From: Vibrio rhizosphaerae
Lineage (GTDB): Bacteria > Pseudomonadota > Gammaproteobacteria > Enterobacterales > Vibrionaceae
Assembly (NCBI RefSeq): GCF_024347095.1
Contig: NZ_AP024903.1
Span: 496,001-560,000, forward strand
DNA: 64,000 nt
Direction: 5' to 3'
In this document: positions 16,997-28,408 of the stretch, one piece after another
Layout: every line of letters starts with the position of its first letter
How positions within the stretch are numbered: position 1 is the stretch's first letter
Notes under the pieces: model-generated
Told to the model about the DNA's origin: nothing
The model's database searches: none
Seen by the model: the letters and a program-made list of their open reading frames with translations, nothing else
Program-made: the position numbers and the translations under genes

Positions 16997-17893
16997 ATGG
17001 CGAATATATTTTCACTCATACTAGTTATTGTGACGCTTGTGACCGGGATTATCTGGGTGCTCGAAAAGTTGGTTTGGGCGAAAAATCGCCAGCAGAAACG
17101 CGCTGACATTCTGGCTCAGACGAACGAGGTCGATCCATCCCTACAGAGTAAGGTTTTACCGCAGCCGTGGTGGGTGGAAAATAGCGTGTCTATTTTTCCT
17201 GTCATTGCGTTGGTTCTGATTGTCCGCTCATTTATTTTTGAACCGTTCCAGATTCCATCTGGGTCAATGAAACCAACTTTATTGATTGGTGATTTTATTT
17301 TGGTTCAAAAATTTGCCTATGGTTTAAAAGATCCGGTGACGCATACCCAGTTTTTAGCCACAGGTAAACCGGAGCGTGGTGATATTGCGGTGTTCCGTTA
17401 CCCACCGAATCCGAGTGTTGATTATATTAAACGTGTTGTCGGATTACCGGGTGATATCATTCGCTACAGTCCGGATAAGCGTTTGTGTATTCAGCCCAAA
17501 GGAACAAGTGAATGTAAGCTTGTACCGCAGAGCAACCGTGTTCGTAGTGACCTGAAATCAAATGTTATGCCGCTGGAGCAATTGGATGAACAACTCGGTC
17601 AGGTTAAACACCATATTCTGATTAATCCATGGCAGATGGACAATCCGATGAATTATCGGCCTCGTCCGGGAGTGAATGAGTGGGTTGTTCCTGAAGGACA
17701 CTATTTTATGATGGGTGATAATCGGGATAACAGTGCCGATAGCCGTTACTGGGGATTTGTTCCTGAAGCCAATCTGGTCGGTAAGGCGGTTGCGATATGG
17801 ATTAGCTTTGAGTTTAATCGTTCGCCTGACAGCGTGTTGCCATCATGGATTCCAACCGGAGTCCGCTTGAATCGGATTGGTCAGATTCATTAA
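16997..17893 (+). CDS. lepB: Signal peptidase I
   Basis: Inner-membrane serine protease that cleaves signal peptides of exported proteins. It has 298 residues, as in vibrios (324 in E. coli). Two N-terminal membrane segments (residues 3-22 and about 63-80), then the catalytic Ser90 in QIPSGSMKPTLLIGD, the catalytic Lys145 in VDYIKRVVGLPGD, and the C-terminal box GDNRDNSADSRYWG. I chose MANIFSLILV at 16997 because an AAGGGAAG ribosome site precedes it; the frame is open to an ATG at 16922 but that extension is not family-like. Confidence 0.97.
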   Translation: MANIFSLILVIVTLVTGIIWVLEKLVWAKNRQQKRADILAQTNEVDPSLQSKVLPQPWWVENSVSIFPVIALVLIVRSFIFEPFQIPSGSMKPTLLIGDFILVQKFAYGLKDPVTHTQFLATGKPERGDIAVFRYPPNPSVDYIKRVVGLPGDIIRYSPDKRLCIQPKGTSECKLVPQSNRVRSDLKSNVMPLEQLDEQLGQVKHHILINPWQMDNPMNYRPRPGVNEWVVPEGHYFMMGDNRDNSADSRYWGFVPEANLVGKAVAIWISFEFNRSPDSVLPSWIPTGVRLNRIGQIH

Positions 17894-17974
17894 TCTTTAC
17901 CGGATAATTGCGATTATCGGGGCATTTATTTAACCAGGCTGGTCAACCGATCAGCCTTTCAATATTGAGAAATC

Positions 17975-18652
17975 ATGAATTCTCCAACATATAAACTTGA
18001 GAAAAAAATAGGGTATCAGTTCAGTGATAGTGCTGTGCTGGAACTGGCGCTGACACATCGGAGTGCCAATGGTCATCATAATGAGCGTCTTGAGTTCCTG
18101 GGCGATTCAATTTTAAGTTTTGTCATCGCAGATGAGCTGTATCACCGCTTTCCGAAGAGTAACGAAGGGGATATGAGCCGGATGCGTGCGACGCTTGTCC
18201 GGGGAAATACTCTGGCTGAGCTGGCTCGGGAGTTTGAGCTGGGAGAGTACTTAAAATTAGGTCCAGGAGAATTAAAAAGTGGTGGCTTCCGCCGCGATTC
18301 AATTCTTGCGGATGCCGTTGAAGCGATTATTGGTGCCATTTATTTAGATAGTGATATTGAGTCGATCCGACGGATCATTTTAGACTGGTATCAAACGCGT
18401 TTAGATGCCATTCAGCCCGGAGTATCACAAAAAGATCCCAAAACCCGGCTGCAAGAGTATCTGCAAGGCAGAAGAAAACCGTTGCCTGTTTATACAGTGA
18501 CTAATATTAAGGGTGAGGCACACAACCAAGAGTTTACTGTGTCATGTGACGTCGCGGGTATTGGAATGCCTGTTATCGGAAAAGGCACCAGCCGCCGCAA
18601 GGCAGAACAAGCGGCTGCAGAGCTAGCACTAGAGCAATTGAATAATGGCTGA
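17975..18652 (+). CDS. rnc: Ribonuclease III
   Basis: Double-stranded RNA endonuclease for rRNA and mRNA processing. It has 225 residues (226 in E. coli). Catalytic signature [11 protein letters not shown] near residue 38 with the Mg-binding acidic residues; second acidic site [13 protein letters not shown] near 114; C-terminal dsRNA-binding domain from about 153 ([13 protein letters not shown] to [14 protein letters not shown]). It overlaps era by eight bases, as in the conserved rnc-era pair. Confidence 0.98.
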   Translation: MNSPTYKLEKKIGYQFSDSAVLELALTHRSANGHHNERLEFLGDSILSFVIADELYHRFPKSNEGDMSRMRATLVRGNTLAELAREFELGEYLKLGPGELKSGGFRRDSILADAVEAIIGAIYLDSDIESIRRIILDWYQTRLDAIQPGVSQKDPKTRLQEYLQGRRKPLPVYTVTNIKGEAHNQEFTVSCDVAGIGMPVIGKGTSRRKAEQAAAELALEQLNNG

Positions 18653-19610
18653 TAAAGAATTTGATATTGATGCTTTTTTTGCATCAGAAAGTCAGGAAGA
18701 GAGTAAACCGGAAAACCAACACTGTGGTTTTGTGGCGATTGTCGGTCGTCCTAATGTCGGTAAATCTACTTTACTGAACCAGCTACTGGGACAGAAGATT
18801 TCGATAACCTCGCGTAAGCCACAGACGACTCGTCACCGGATCATGGGGGTCGATACCGATGGGGACTATCAGGCGATTTATGTCGATACACCGGGGCTCC
18901 ATATTGAAGAAAAACGGGCGATTAACCGTCTGATGAACCGTGCGGCAAGCAGCTCACTCAGTGATGTGAATTTGGTTCTGTTTCTGGTCGAAGGTACCCA
19001 CTGGACCAAAGATGACGAAATGGTGTTTACCAAGCTGAATAAAGCGGGCTTCCCCGTGATTCTCTGCGTCAATAAAGTGGATAATGTCAAAGACCGTAAT
19101 GAAGTGATGCTGCATATGTACGAGCTGTCTAATAAGATGGCGTTTGTCGATGTGATCCCCATTTCAGCCAAACACGGAAAAAATGTTGATGCGATTCGTC
19201 AGCATGTCCGCAATTATCTTCCCAAAGCGGTGCACCATTTCCCGAGTGAATATGTGACGGATCGTTCACAACGTTTTATGGCCTCTGAAATCCTCCGGGA
19301 AAAAATCATGCGTTTTACCGGGGAAGAGCTGCCTTATTCGGTGACGGTTGACATCGAACGGTTTGATTACAACCCGGAAACCGATGGTTTTCATATCAAT
19401 GGCTTGATTTTAGTCGAGCGGATTGGACAGAAGAAAATGATCATCGGCAAAGGGGGCGAGAAAATTAAAACGATCGGCCGCGAAGCCCGGCTTGATATGG
19501 AAGCGTTATTTGGTCGGAAAGTCTATCTGGAAACTTGGGTCAAAGTGAAATCCGGTTGGGCTGATGACGAAAGAGCGCTGAGAAGTCTGGGATATATTGA
19601 CGATCTGTAG
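18645..19610 (+). CDS. era: GTPase Era
   Basis: Essential GTPase for 16S rRNA maturation and 30S assembly. It has 321 residues (301 in E. coli); the extra length is an N-terminal acidic extension of about 20 residues ([18 protein letters not shown]), common in vibrios. G1 [17 protein letters not shown]3 DTPGL, G4 NKVD; the C-terminal KH domain has [17 protein letters not shown]. Translation is coupled with rnc through the overlap. Confidence 0.97.
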   Translation: MADKEFDIDAFFASESQEESKPENQHCGFVAIVGRPNVGKSTLLNQLLGQKISITSRKPQTTRHRIMGVDTDGDYQAIYVDTPGLHIEEKRAINRLMNRAASSSLSDVNLVLFLVEGTHWTKDDEMVFTKLNKAGFPVILCVNKVDNVKDRNEVMLHMYELSNKMAFVDVIPISAKHGKNVDAIRQHVRNYLPKAVHHFPSEYVTDRSQRFMASEILREKIMRFTGEELPYSVTVDIERFDYNPETDGFHINGLILVERIGQKKMIIGKGGEKIKTIGREARLDMEALFGRKVYLETWVKVKSGWADDERALRSLGYIDDL

Positions 19611-19628
19611 TGATATCGCTTTCTCTTG

Positions 19629-19686
19629 CCTCTGGGGCGGAGCGTCATTGGATATTTCGCCAACAGCCCCTGAGGTTGTTACCTCA
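19629..19686 (+). other. Alternative hairpins before recO
   Basis: CCTCTGGGGC (19629-19638) can pair with GCCCCTGAGG (19666-19675) around one mismatch, while TGAGGT (19671-19676) can pair with ACCTCA (19681-19686) in a tight hairpin. The two share GAGG and exclude each other. The second hairpin ends just before the AGATAGGA ribosome site of recO, so it could affect recO translation. Effect unknown. Confidence 0.4.
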
Positions 19687-19701
19687 AAGAGATAGGAATG
19701 A

Positions 19702-20433
19702 ATGTCAGAGAACCAACTTCAGCGCTGTTTTGTGCTACATCGACGCTCATATAGCGAGAGTAGCCTGATTATTGATATCTTCAGTGAAGAATTCGGGCGA
19801 ATGACTTTACTGTCTAAAGGTGCTCGACGTATTCGTTCCCCGCTAAAAGGGGTGTTGCAACCCTTTGTACCCTTGTTACTGAAATGGTCGGGGAAGGGGA
19901 CGATGCGTACACTGCGTCAAGCCGAACCGATTAGTCTGGGTTTACCTTTAACCGGCATTCATTTATATTCAGCGCTGTATGTCAATGAATTACTGGCACG
20001 ACTCATCCCTTCAGAAGTTCCCTTACCGGGGCTTTTTTATGATTATCTGCAAGTATTGACCGAACTGGCACAGTCATCGAATCCAGAGCCGGCCTTACGG
20101 CGTTTTGAACTCTCGTTACTGGCTTGTTTAGGTTATGGTGTCGATTTTTTACATTGTGCCGGCAGCGGAGAACCAGTTGTGCCGACCATGACTTATCGAT
20201 ACCGGGAACAAAAAGGGTTTATTGCTTCCGTTCGCAAAGATAATCTGACATTTGTGGGAGAAGAGTTGATAGCCATCAGTGAGCGACGCTTCACGACACA
20301 AGCACAGTTACAGGCTGCCAAACGGTTTACCCGGATAGCACTCAAACCTTATCTGGGGGCAAAACCATTAAAAAGCCGAGAACTATTCATTTCTCAAATT
20401 GGTATTTCGAGAGCACGGAGTAAAGGAACATGA
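19702..20433 (+). CDS. recO: DNA repair protein RecO
   Basis: Works with RecF and RecR to load RecA onto SSB-coated gapped DNA. It has 243 residues (242 in E. coli). The N-terminal OB fold begins [38 protein letters not shown] follows; the helical C-terminal domain contains [15 protein letters not shown]. It overlaps pdxJ by four bases. The era-recO-pdxJ-acpS order matches E. coli. Confidence 0.96.
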   Translation: MSENQLQRCFVLHRRSYSESSLIIDIFSEEFGRMTLLSKGARRIRSPLKGVLQPFVPLLLKWSGKGTMRTLRQAEPISLGLPLTGIHLYSALYVNELLARLIPSEVPLPGLFYDYLQVLTELAQSSNPEPALRRFELSLLACLGYGVDFLHCAGSGEPVVPTMTYRYREQKGFIASVRKDNLTFVGEELIAISERRFTTQAQLQAAKRFTRIALKPYLGAKPLKSRELFISQIGISRARSKGT

Positions 20434-21161
20434 GCGCAATTCTTTTAGGCGTTAATATCGATCACATTGCAACATTACGGAATGCACGTGGGACTAAATA
20501 CCCCGATCCAGTTCATGCTGCTGAGGTGGCTGAACGAGCTGGTGCAGATGGAATAACGATTCATTTGAGAGAAGACCGCCGCCATATTCTTGATCGTGAT
20601 GTAAAGATTCTAAGAGAGACACTACAAACCCGGATGAATTTAGAAATGGCCGTCACTGATGAAATGGTGGCGATCGCATTAGAGGTTGGCCCGGACTATG
20701 TTTGCCTCGTTCCCGAGAAGCGTGAAGAATTAACCACTGAAGGTGGTCTGGATGTTTTAGGACAGCTTGAAAAAGTCAAATCAGCCACTCAGAAGTTAAC
20801 GGATGCCGGGATTAAAGTGTCACTCTTCATTGATGCTGATAAAGAACAGATTGATGCGGCGAAAGCCTGCGGTGCACCTTACGTTGAATTGCATACCGGT
20901 CATTATGCGGATGCTGAAACCACTGCGGCTCAGCAAGATGAGTTAAAGAAAATTTCAGCAGCAGCCAGCTATGCCAGTGATATCGGTTTGATCGTCAATG
21001 CCGGTCATGGGCTGACTTACCATAATGTCGCTGCCATTGCTGCAATGCCTGAAATCCACGAACTGAACATCGGTCATTCGATTATTGGTCGTTCTGTCTT
21101 TGATGGTCTTGCGAAGGCTGTCGCGGATATGAAGGCTTTAATGATTGAGGCCCGACGTTAA
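20430..21161 (+). CDS. pdxJ: Pyridoxine 5'-phosphate synthase
   Basis: Condenses 1-deoxyxylulose 5-phosphate with 3-amino-2-oxopropyl phosphate to form pyridoxine 5'-phosphate, the last ring-closing step of vitamin B6 synthesis. It has 243 residues, TIM-barrel fold. Conserved pieces: [17 protein letters not shown] at the N-terminus, [13 protein letters not shown] near 47, and [12 protein letters not shown] near 190. It starts inside the recO stop and ends three bases before acpS. Confidence 0.98.
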   Translation: MSAILLGVNIDHIATLRNARGTKYPDPVHAAEVAERAGADGITIHLREDRRHILDRDVKILRETLQTRMNLEMAVTDEMVAIALEVGPDYVCLVPEKREELTTEGGLDVLGQLEKVKSATQKLTDAGIKVSLFIDADKEQIDAAKACGAPYVELHTGHYADAETTAAQQDELKKISAAASYASDIGLIVNAGHGLTYHNVAAIAAMPEIHELNIGHSIIGRSVFDGLAKAVADMKALMIEARR

Positions 21162-21164
21162 TTT

Positions 21165-21554
21165 ATGGCAATCGTCGGCTTTGGCACTGATATTGTTGAA
21201 ATCGAGCGGATCGCTGCTGCGATTTCCAGAAATGGCGATGCCTTTGCACAGCGCATTTTGAGTGACAGTGAGTTTGAAATTTATGCTCAGAGTAAAAAAC
21301 CGGAGCGATTTTTAGCGAAGCGTTTTGCGGTCAAAGAGGCCGCCTCAAAAGCATTGGGGACCGGGATCGCGCAAGGTGTATCACTTCAGGATTTTACTGT
21401 GTTGAATAATGAACACGGTAAACCATCACTCCAGTTAAGTGGCAAAGCTGCTGAGTTTGCTCAGTCATTTGGCGTAAACGCGATTCATCTTTCGATATCT
21501 GATGAGCGACGCTACGCAGTTGCTTCAGTGATTCTTGAAAACTCAGGCCATTAA
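21165..21554 (+). CDS. acpS: Holo-[acyl-carrier-protein] synthase
   Basis: Transfers 4'-phosphopantetheine from CoA to apo-ACP for fatty-acid synthesis. It has 129 residues (126 in E. coli). [12 protein letters not shown] carries the Mg-binding Asp; [18 protein letters not shown] carries the catalytic Glu. Its last codons overlap the last codons of convergent barA by 12 bases, and there is no terminator between them. Confidence 0.97.
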   Translation: MAIVGFGTDIVEIERIAAAISRNGDAFAQRILSDSEFEIYAQSKKPERFLAKRFAVKEAASKALGTGIAQGVSLQDFTVLNNEHGKPSLQLSGKAAEFAQSFGVNAIHLSISDERRYAVASVILENSGH

Positions 21555-24326
21555 TCGTTGCGCGGCTTCAGCCACTTTTGCCATTTCATCCTGTAATTCA
21601 AACAGTTCAGGCTCAAGGTCTTTGATGGCCGAGCCTGAGCGCAGTGACTGTTCCAGCGTCGCACAGATTTTTCTTAATCTGGGCACGCCGCTATAGGAAC
21701 AACTGCCATGCAGCTTGTGGATATGATGCAGTAAGGTTTCCTGATCAGATTCGCCGTTCAAAGATAATTCAATGGTCTGATGAATGTCTGGGATAGAGTC
21801 AACCAACATCGTCAGCATATCTTTGGCTAAATCTTCTTTATTCGCAGCCTGTTTTAAAGCCATCTGCCAGTCAATGACTGAAGACTGTGCTGACGCTGAT
21901 GGTGAGATATCAGTCGATTGTGGCGGCGCGAGGGTTGGGGCGTCTTGTTGTGACCGTTGCGGTTGAGGGTTCCAGTGAACCAAAACCTGCTGCAGGACAT
22001 GCTCCTCGATCGGTTTTGTCAGGTAATCATCCATCCCTTCATTGAGCAGACGATCCCGTTCTCCTACCATGGCGTGGGCCGTGACAGCAATGACTGGTGT
22101 CGTGGTATTGAGCGGTAATTGTTTGATCTCCTGACAAGCGGTGACCCCATCCATTTTGGGCATTTGAATATCCATAAAGATAATATCAAACTTCTGGCGG
22201 CTTGCGATCTCGACGGCTTCTTCTCCGTTGGTACAGCTAATCACCGTATCAACCCGCTCTTGTAAGAGCGCCGTGATCAACTTCAGGTTTGCCGGATTGT
22301 CATCGACGGCCATGACGGTTAACGGCATCTTCTCAATCGAAGCCGAATGGCTGATTTCTTCCGGGAAAGAAGACATCTCAGGATGAATATCCAACATCAC
22401 CTGGAGCAATTTTTTACGCGCAAGCGGTTTCGTCAGACACTTGATCGGATAATGCGTCATCAAATGGTCAGCCAGTGCTAATTCGGTACTCGGAATTCCG
22501 ACTAACACATGTTCAGAGCAAGCCACCGCTTTTTTGACCAGTGCTTCCGCTTCTTCAGAGACCAGTTTTTGAACCGGGGAGAAGTTGAGGATCACATAGT
22601 CGGATTGCGGCGGATTATCCGGTAATACGGACATATAATTGACGCGTAAGCCCGATTGCGTCAGCGTCTGCTGCAAAATAGAAGCCGACTGCATATGAGA
22701 TTCAATCAGCAGAACTTCTTTACCCGCCAACTGTTTCTGGGTATACCATTCACCCATCATAATGTCGGTCGGATGAAGCCGTATCGTAAACCAGAACGTT
22801 GAACCGCGGTGCAAGCGGCTGGTCAGACTGATCTCTCCACCCATCTGGCTGACCAGTTTTTGCGTGATGACCAAGCCCAGTCCCGTGCCGCCATAACGAC
22901 GGGAAATACTGGCATCCGCCTGACTGAACGCTTGGAATAACTGCGCTTGTTGTCGTTCGGAAATCCCAATCCCGGTATCGCGGACCATAAATTGTAACTC
23001 AACCAAGTCGTCCCGGACGGAACGCAGTTCAACACTGATATCAATATTGCCTCGTTCAGTAAACTTAATCGAGTTGCCGACCAGATTGGTGATAACCTGC
23101 TGGATCCGGAGTGGGTCTCCGACCAGACCGACAGGAATTTTCGGATCAATTTTGAGGTTAATCTCCAGCCCTTTTTCATGCGCACTGGTGGCCAGCAGAT
23201 CGACCACTTCTTCGAGATTCTCTTGCAATTCAAACGGCACATTTTCCAGTGCCAGTTTGCCCGCTTCCAGTTTGGAAAAATCCAAAATGTCATTAATGAT
23301 CGTTAAGAGATTATTCGCGGAACGTTCAATGGTTTGCAGGTAATCTTTCTGGCTATTGGTAAGCTGTGTTTTCAAAATTTGTCGGGTGAAGCCGATCACG
23401 CCATTCAATGGCGTTCTTAATTCGTGAGACATATTGGCCAGAAACTCTGATTTGACCCGGGCAGCTTCCTGAGCCCGCTTCTTGGCGATATCCAGTTCAA
23501 CGTTCTGGATTTCAAGCTGTTCGAGTGTTTCCCGAAGATCGGATGTAGCTTGATCGATACTATGTTGCATCTCGACATGGTACTCCGATAGCGAAACAGC
23601 CATCGCGTTGATACCTTTCTTCAGCTCATCGAGCTCGCCATGCATTTCTCCCTCAATCCGCACATCCAAATGTCCTCGACGGATCCGATCCAACATATTT
23701 TTCATATGAGTAATCGGACGGGTAACATCGTGAAGTAAACGGAAGGCAAACGCCCCGGAAAGTGCTAAACCGAGAATTAAGACCAAAATCGCAGAAAAGA
23801 TTTCTTGATACTGCTGGAGTCTCAGCGATGATAGGTCAAGTTCGATGACAATGTAGCCCAGAACCGGTAAGGTTTCGGCATTCGCTCTGCCATCAATCAG
23901 CCGACTTTCCGCTAGAATCGGAGTGCGCAGAATTAAGGTGTTGTTATCCCGCATTTCGGCACTACCTAAAATCGGGATCGGCTTGTTTTTCGGATAAGTC
24001 AGCGATTCAAAATTGGGATGGAAGTTTGAGGTGACGAAGAGTTCATGATGCTTATCGAAAACGGCGATACTCCGGACAAACTGAGAATTTTTACGATGCG
24101 CATAACTGATAATGCGTCTGACTGATTCCCGGCTGTGTTTCTCTAATCCTTCTTCGCTGGCAATTGCCAGCGGCTCAATGATATTTGAGCCAGCATTGAT
24201 CACCTGAGACTCAAGATCGTGGTAACGATTGTAAGAAAAAAACGCACTTAATAGCAGGCCGATAATGAGCGTCGGTGCCAGAGTGAGTGTGATGACGCGA
24301 GTGCGCAAGCCATATTTGGTGGTCAT
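21543..24326 (-). CDS. barA: Hybrid sensor kinase BarA (VarS)
   Basis: Inner-membrane tripartite histidine kinase that signals to UvrY/VarA and so to the CsrA system; in Vibrio cholerae it affects virulence and quorum sensing. It has 927 residues. Membrane segments near residues 11-30 and 176-198 flank a periplasmic domain; HAMP follows; HisKA has His301 in [12 protein letters not shown]; an ATPase domain with DTGIGI and GTGLGL; a degenerate receiver; a receiver with phospho-acceptor near Asp719 in [11 protein letters not shown]; and an HPt domain with His873 in HKLHGSC. It is followed upstream by divergent rlmD, the VarS location in vibrios. Confidence 0.95.
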   Translation of the reverse strand: MTTKYGLRTRVITLTLAPTLIIGLLLSAFFSYNRYHDLESQVINAGSNIIEPLAIASEEGLEKHSRESVRRIISYAHRKNSQFVRSIAVFDKHHELFVTSNFHPNFESLTYPKNKPIPILGSAEMRDNNTLILRTPILAESRLIDGRANAETLPVLGYIVIELDLSSLRLQQYQEIFSAILVLILGLALSGAFAFRLLHDVTRPITHMKNMLDRIRRGHLDVRIEGEMHGELDELKKGINAMAVSLSEYHVEMQHSIDQATSDLRETLEQLEIQNVELDIAKKRAQEAARVKSEFLANMSHELRTPLNGVIGFTRQILKTQLTNSQKDYLQTIERSANNLLTIINDILDFSKLEAGKLALENVPFELQENLEEVVDLLATSAHEKGLEINLKIDPKIPVGLVGDPLRIQQVITNLVGNSIKFTERGNIDISVELRSVRDDLVELQFMVRDTGIGISERQQAQLFQAFSQADASISRRYGGTGLGLVITQKLVSQMGGEISLTSRLHRGSTFWFTIRLHPTDIMMGEWYTQKQLAGKEVLLIESHMQSASILQQTLTQSGLRVNYMSVLPDNPPQSDYVILNFSPVQKLVSEEAEALVKKAVACSEHVLVGIPSTELALADHLMTHYPIKCLTKPLARKKLLQVMLDIHPEMSSFPEEISHSASIEKMPLTVMAVDDNPANLKLITALLQERVDTVISCTNGEEAVEIASRQKFDIIFMDIQMPKMDGVTACQEIKQLPLNTTTPVIAVTAHAMVGERDRLLNEGMDDYLTKPIEEHVLQQVLVHWNPQPQRSQQDAPTLAPPQSTDISPSASAQSSVIDWQMALKQAANKEDLAKDMLTMLVDSIPDIHQTIELSLNGESDQETLLHHIHKLHGSCSYSGVPRLRKICATLEQSLRSGSAIKDLEPELFELQDEMAKVAEAAQRLMA

Positions 24327-24683
24327 GAGTCTCTAATTATCATAATGAAGCTCAGAAATAACGTATCAAGTGATGCACTTTTCTGCTTTCTGTTGAGATT
24401 TTCTTCCGTCACGGAGAAGGATTATCTGAGTTGCTAGCTTAATCAAGTCATCGACAATTCACAATTTATTCTTGATAAGAATAGTGATGATTTCACGAAA
24501 TTGAATGCGCTTTTATTGCTCGTTTTTTTCTGGGTGGATTATTTGCTAAACATCGTGAGGTGGATATGGGAAAATAACGGCAATTCAAAAATCTCTGTTG
24601 TTATTTCAGGCCTTTCATCGGTACGTTGTTTATCACTCCGGGAAAGATACATTTGACGACATCACAAGCGGTAATAGATTTAT
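24327..24683. other. Divergent barA-rlmD gap
   Basis: 357 bases that must hold promoters in both directions. On the minus strand TTGTGA with TAAGCT 17 bases later is a weak candidate for barA. No strong hairpin, small RNA or credible small gene was seen. Confidence 0.35.
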
Positions 24684-26015
24684 ATGGCTCGTTTTTTCCA
24701 ACCTAAAAAGCAATCGACGATCAATCAAAAGCACCAATCTGTTGCGGTGGTTCGTATGGACCATCATGGTGAGGGGATCGCTTCTCTGGGTGGAAAACCA
24801 GTGTTTATCGAAGGTGCTTTACCGACCGAGCAAGTCCTGATTCAACTGACCGAGAATAAGAGTAAGTATGCCCGGGCAAAACTTATTCAGGTACAACAGG
24901 AGAGTGCGGAGCGGACCCAACCGTTTTGTCCGCATTATCAGCGCTGTGGCGGATGCAATCTGCAACACCTCTGTCACCGCGAGCAAGTCAGGTACAAGCA
25001 GGAGTCGCTGTCACAGTTGCTTCGTAAGTTTGCCGGATTATCGGTGCCACTCTCACCGGTTATTTCTGATGTGGATTTGGGGTATCGACGTCGGGCCCGT
25101 TTCAGTTTGAAGTGGGACAGCGCGTCAAAGTCTCTTGCATTCGGCTTCCGTCAGAAAGGAAGCAACCGGATTGTTGATATTGAGCGTTGTGCCGTTTTGG
25201 ATCCTGCACTAGAGCCACTGATTCCTCAACTCAGAGTGCTGTTTGAGTCAGTATCTCAGCCAGAGAAACTCGGTCATCTGGAATTGATTGCAGCTGATAG
25301 CGGCCCGGTCATGTTATTGCGTCTTCTTGGTGAACTGACGACATCAGATCAAGACAAGATCATGACTTTTGCGCAGCAACAGCATCTTTCCCTGTATATG
25401 ATGACCGAAGCCGGTCAGCCGCGTTTACAACATGGTCATGAACCCGTCTATCGTGAGACCGGGATTGAAATTGCTTTCCGGCCCCACCATTTCATACAAA
25501 TCAATCGCCATATTAATCAGAAAATGGTTGAGCAGGCCCTGTCTTGGCTGACGCTCAGTGAAGAAGATCGTGTGCTAGATTTATTCTGTGGTGTGGGTAA
25601 CTTTAGTTTACCTATTGCGCGGCAGGTCAAATCACTGGTCGGGGTTGAAGGCATTGAGGAAATGGTCGTACAGGCGCGTCATAATGCGGTGCATAATCAG
25701 ATTTCCAATGCTGATTTTTATCAGGCGAATCTTGAGGAAACATTGACCGGAACCGAGTGGGCGCAGGAGAAATTTGATAAAGTATTACTCGACCCGGCCA
25801 GAGCTGGTGCAAAAGGTGTGATCGATTTGCTGTCAGATTTTGGCGCTCAGCGCGTGGTTTATGTATCTTGTGATCCGGCGACGCTGGCCAGAGATAGTCA
25901 GCGCCTCTTACAGCAAGGATATCAGTTAGAGAAAGTGGGGATGTTAGATATGTTTCCTCACACCAGCCATCTGGAATCGATGGCTTTATTTATCAGACAG
26001 TCACGCCGGTCGTGA
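24684..26015 (+). CDS. rlmD: 23S rRNA (uracil-1939-C5) methyltransferase RlmD
   Basis: SAM-dependent enzyme that makes m5U1939 in 23S rRNA. It has 443 residues (433 in E. coli). N-terminal TRAM domain; Fe-S cluster cysteines in [17 protein letters not shown] near residues 78-94; methyltransferase motif [15 protein letters not shown] near 300; catalytic cysteine in [13 protein letters not shown] near 396. Located between barA and relA as in E. coli and Vibrio. Confidence 0.97.
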   Translation: MARFFQPKKQSTINQKHQSVAVVRMDHHGEGIASLGGKPVFIEGALPTEQVLIQLTENKSKYARAKLIQVQQESAERTQPFCPHYQRCGGCNLQHLCHREQVRYKQESLSQLLRKFAGLSVPLSPVISDVDLGYRRRARFSLKWDSASKSLAFGFRQKGSNRIVDIERCAVLDPALEPLIPQLRVLFESVSQPEKLGHLELIAADSGPVMLLRLLGELTTSDQDKIMTFAQQQHLSLYMMTEAGQPRLQHGHEPVYRETGIEIAFRPHHFIQINRHINQKMVEQALSWLTLSEEDRVLDLFCGVGNFSLPIARQVKSLVGVEGIEEMVVQARHNAVHNQISNADFYQANLEETLTGTEWAQEKFDKVLLDPARAGAKGVIDLLSDFGAQRVVYVSCDPATLARDSQRLLQQGYQLEKVGMLDMFPHTSHLESMALFIRQSRRS

Positions 26016-26112
26016 AACCGTCAGATGAGATGAACTCATCAGGAGCGTTAGGGTCGAAGTCACATAGCGATCTTCAATCAACGAACATAACACTAGGACG
26101 AAATAGAGAATA

Positions 26113-28332
26113 ATGGTTGCGGTAAGAAACGCACATCTGAATCCAGACGAACAATTTGAACCCGAGAAGTGGATCGCCAGTATCGTGCGCGATCCTAAAA
26201 TCGCGGAGCGACTAAAACAGGTTTATCGACAGATGGAACTTCTGGTCGTCGATCATCCGGCCGGGCCGCTATTGCTGTGGCGTGGTCGTGAGATGATCGA
26301 GATACTCGTCACGCTGTCGATGGACCCGGAAACCTTAGTTGCCGCGCTATTATTCCCAGTGGTATCTGGTGGATTGCTCGATGCTGAAATTTTGCAAGAA
26401 CGCTATGGCAAAGACATTATCAAGTTGATTGATGGTGTTGAGGAGATGGCGGCGATCGGGCAATTGAATGTCACCATGCAAGGCAGTGAAGCGTCAACTC
26501 AGGTTGATAATGTCCGGCGGATGCTGTTAGCGATGGTGGATGATTTCCGTTGCGTGGTGATTAAGCTTGCTGAACGTATTTGTAACCTGCGGGAAGTCAA
26601 AGATCAGCCAGACGAAATCAGACGACAGGCGGCAAAAGAGTGCGCCAATATTTATGCGCCTTTGGCCAACCGTCTGGGGATCGGGCAGTTAAAGTGGGAA
26701 ATGGAAGATTACGCCTTTCGTTATCAGCAACCGGATACCTACAAACAAATTGCCAAACAGTTGTCTGAACGACGGATTGTCCGCGAAAAATATATTCAAG
26801 ATTTTGTGGAAGATCTGCGTGAAGAGATGCTTCTGTCCAACATTCAAGCCGAAGTCAGCGGACGTCCGAAACATATCTACAGTATCTGGCGCAAGATGCA
26901 GAAAAAGAGTCTGGCATTCGATGAGTTATTTGATGTCCGGGCGGTTCGGATTATTGCTGAAAAACTGCAGGATTGTTATGCAGCGCTAGGCGTGGTTCAT
27001 ACCAAATATAAACATTTACCCAGTGAATTCGATGATTACGTCGCCAACCCGAAACCCAATGGGTATCAGTCAATTCATACGGTTATTCTTGGCCCGGAAG
27101 GGAAAACCATTGAAATTCAGATTCGGACCCGTCAGATGCATGAGGAGTCCGAGTTAGGGGTTGCTGCACATTGGAAATATAAAGAAGGCAGTTCGGCCGG
27201 ACACCGTGGCTATGATGAAAAAATTACGTGGTTGCGCAAGTTGCTTGACTGGCAAGAAGAAATGTCCGATTCCGGCGAAATGTTGGATGAATTGCGCAGT
27301 CAGGTATTTGATGATCGTGTTTATGCCTTTACCCCGAAAGGGGATGTGGTTGATTTGCCGATGGGGGCAACACCTCTGGACTTTGCTTACCATATCCATT
27401 CGGAAGTCGGGCATCGCTGTATCGGTGCAAAAGTCGCCGGACGTATCGTGCCATTTACTCATAAACTGACGATGGGCGATCAGGTGGAAATTATCACCGC
27501 CAAAGAACCGAATCCATCACGAGACTGGCTCAATCCTGCGTTGGGATTTGTTCACTCTGGCCGTGCCCGGGCCAAGATTAATGCTTGGTTTAGAAAGCAA
27601 AGCCGGGAGAAGAATTTAGAGGCAGGCCGGGAAATTCTGGAAACCGAACTGGCAAAAATCGGTGCGACGCTCAAAGATGCCAGCGAATATGCGCTGAAAC
27701 GGTTTAATGTCAATTCACCGGATGAACTATATGTCGGCATCGGCAGCGGTGATTTACGGATTAACCAAATCGTCAATCATATCAATGCATTGGTCAACAA
27801 ACCGACCGCGGAAGAAGAAGATCAGCTGGTCCTTGAAAAATTACAAGAGAAGGAACAGAAGACGACCACGCCGGCACCGAGCAAAGATGCGGTTGTCGTC
27901 GAAGGGGTTGATAATTTAATGACCCATCTGGCGCGTTGTTGTCGTCCGATTCCCGGTGATGAGATTAAAGGTTACATTACTCAGGGGCGGGGGATTTCGG
28001 TCCACCGGAGTGACTGTGAACAGCTGGAAGAGTTGATGCATCATGCGCCGGAGCGCATTATTGATACCGTTTGGGGACGCGGGCTGCTCGGGTCTTATGT
28101 TCTGACCGTTCGGGTCGAAGCGATGGAACGTGGTGGTCTGTTGAAAGACATCACGACACTGCTGGCCAATGAGAAAATTAAGGTCGCCAGTATGAAAAGC
28201 CGGACCGATCATAAACGTCAGCTCATTTATATGGATTTTGATTTGGAACTGACAAGTGTTGAAGTGCTCTCCCGGGTATGTAAACGGATTGAGCAGACGA
28301 AAGATGTTTTGTCGGTTAAACGATTGGGGTAA
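26113..28332 (+). CDS. relA: GTP pyrophosphokinase RelA
   Basis: Ribosome-associated (p)ppGpp synthetase that starts the stringent response when uncharged tRNA enters the A site. It has 739 residues (744 in E. coli). The N-terminal hydrolase-like domain lacks the HD pair (LFPVVSGG in that place), which separates RelA from SpoT. The synthetase domain spans about 240-370 with GRPKHIYSIWRKM and PKPNGYQSIHT; TGS near 405-465; zinc-finger region with HLARCCRPIPGDEI; C-terminal ACT domain. A strong terminator follows. Confidence 0.98.
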   Translation: MVAVRNAHLNPDEQFEPEKWIASIVRDPKIAERLKQVYRQMELLVVDHPAGPLLLWRGREMIEILVTLSMDPETLVAALLFPVVSGGLLDAEILQERYGKDIIKLIDGVEEMAAIGQLNVTMQGSEASTQVDNVRRMLLAMVDDFRCVVIKLAERICNLREVKDQPDEIRRQAAKECANIYAPLANRLGIGQLKWEMEDYAFRYQQPDTYKQIAKQLSERRIVREKYIQDFVEDLREEMLLSNIQAEVSGRPKHIYSIWRKMQKKSLAFDELFDVRAVRIIAEKLQDCYAALGVVHTKYKHLPSEFDDYVANPKPNGYQSIHTVILGPEGKTIEIQIRTRQMHEESELGVAAHWKYKEGSSAGHRGYDEKITWLRKLLDWQEEMSDSGEMLDELRSQVFDDRVYAFTPKGDVVDLPMGATPLDFAYHIHSEVGHRCIGAKVAGRIVPFTHKLTMGDQVEIITAKEPNPSRDWLNPALGFVHSGRARAKINAWFRKQSREKNLEAGREILETELAKIGATLKDASEYALKRFNVNSPDELYVGIGSGDLRINQIVNHINALVNKPTAEEEDQLVLEKLQEKEQKTTTPAPSKDAVVVEGVDNLMTHLARCCRPIPGDEIKGYITQGRGISVHRSDCEQLEELMHHAPERIIDTVWGRGLLGSYVLTVRVEAMERGGLLKDITTLLANEKIKVASMKSRTDHKRQLIYMDFDLELTSVEVLSRVCKRIEQTKDVLSVKRLG

Positions 28333-28357
28333 CTTGATTCGTCAGGTTTAGTCTCAC

Positions 28358-28390
28358 AGAAAGCGAGGGATCTCCCTCGCTTTCTCTTTA
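28358..28390 (+). terminator. Terminator after relA
   Basis: A 13-bp perfect stem, AGAAAGCGAGGGA paired with TCCCTCGCTTTCT around a 2-base centre, lies 26 bases after the relA stop and is followed by CTTTAG. The T run is short, so termination may be partial and let some transcripts reach mazG. Confidence 0.65.
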
Positions 28391-28408
28391 GCATAAAAAA
28401 GAGGGGTT

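Noticed and set aside
22823..23293. 156-codon frame inside barA on the same strand
   Set aside because: Out-of-frame shadow of the kinase domain, with Trp- and Arg-rich composition unlike real proteins.
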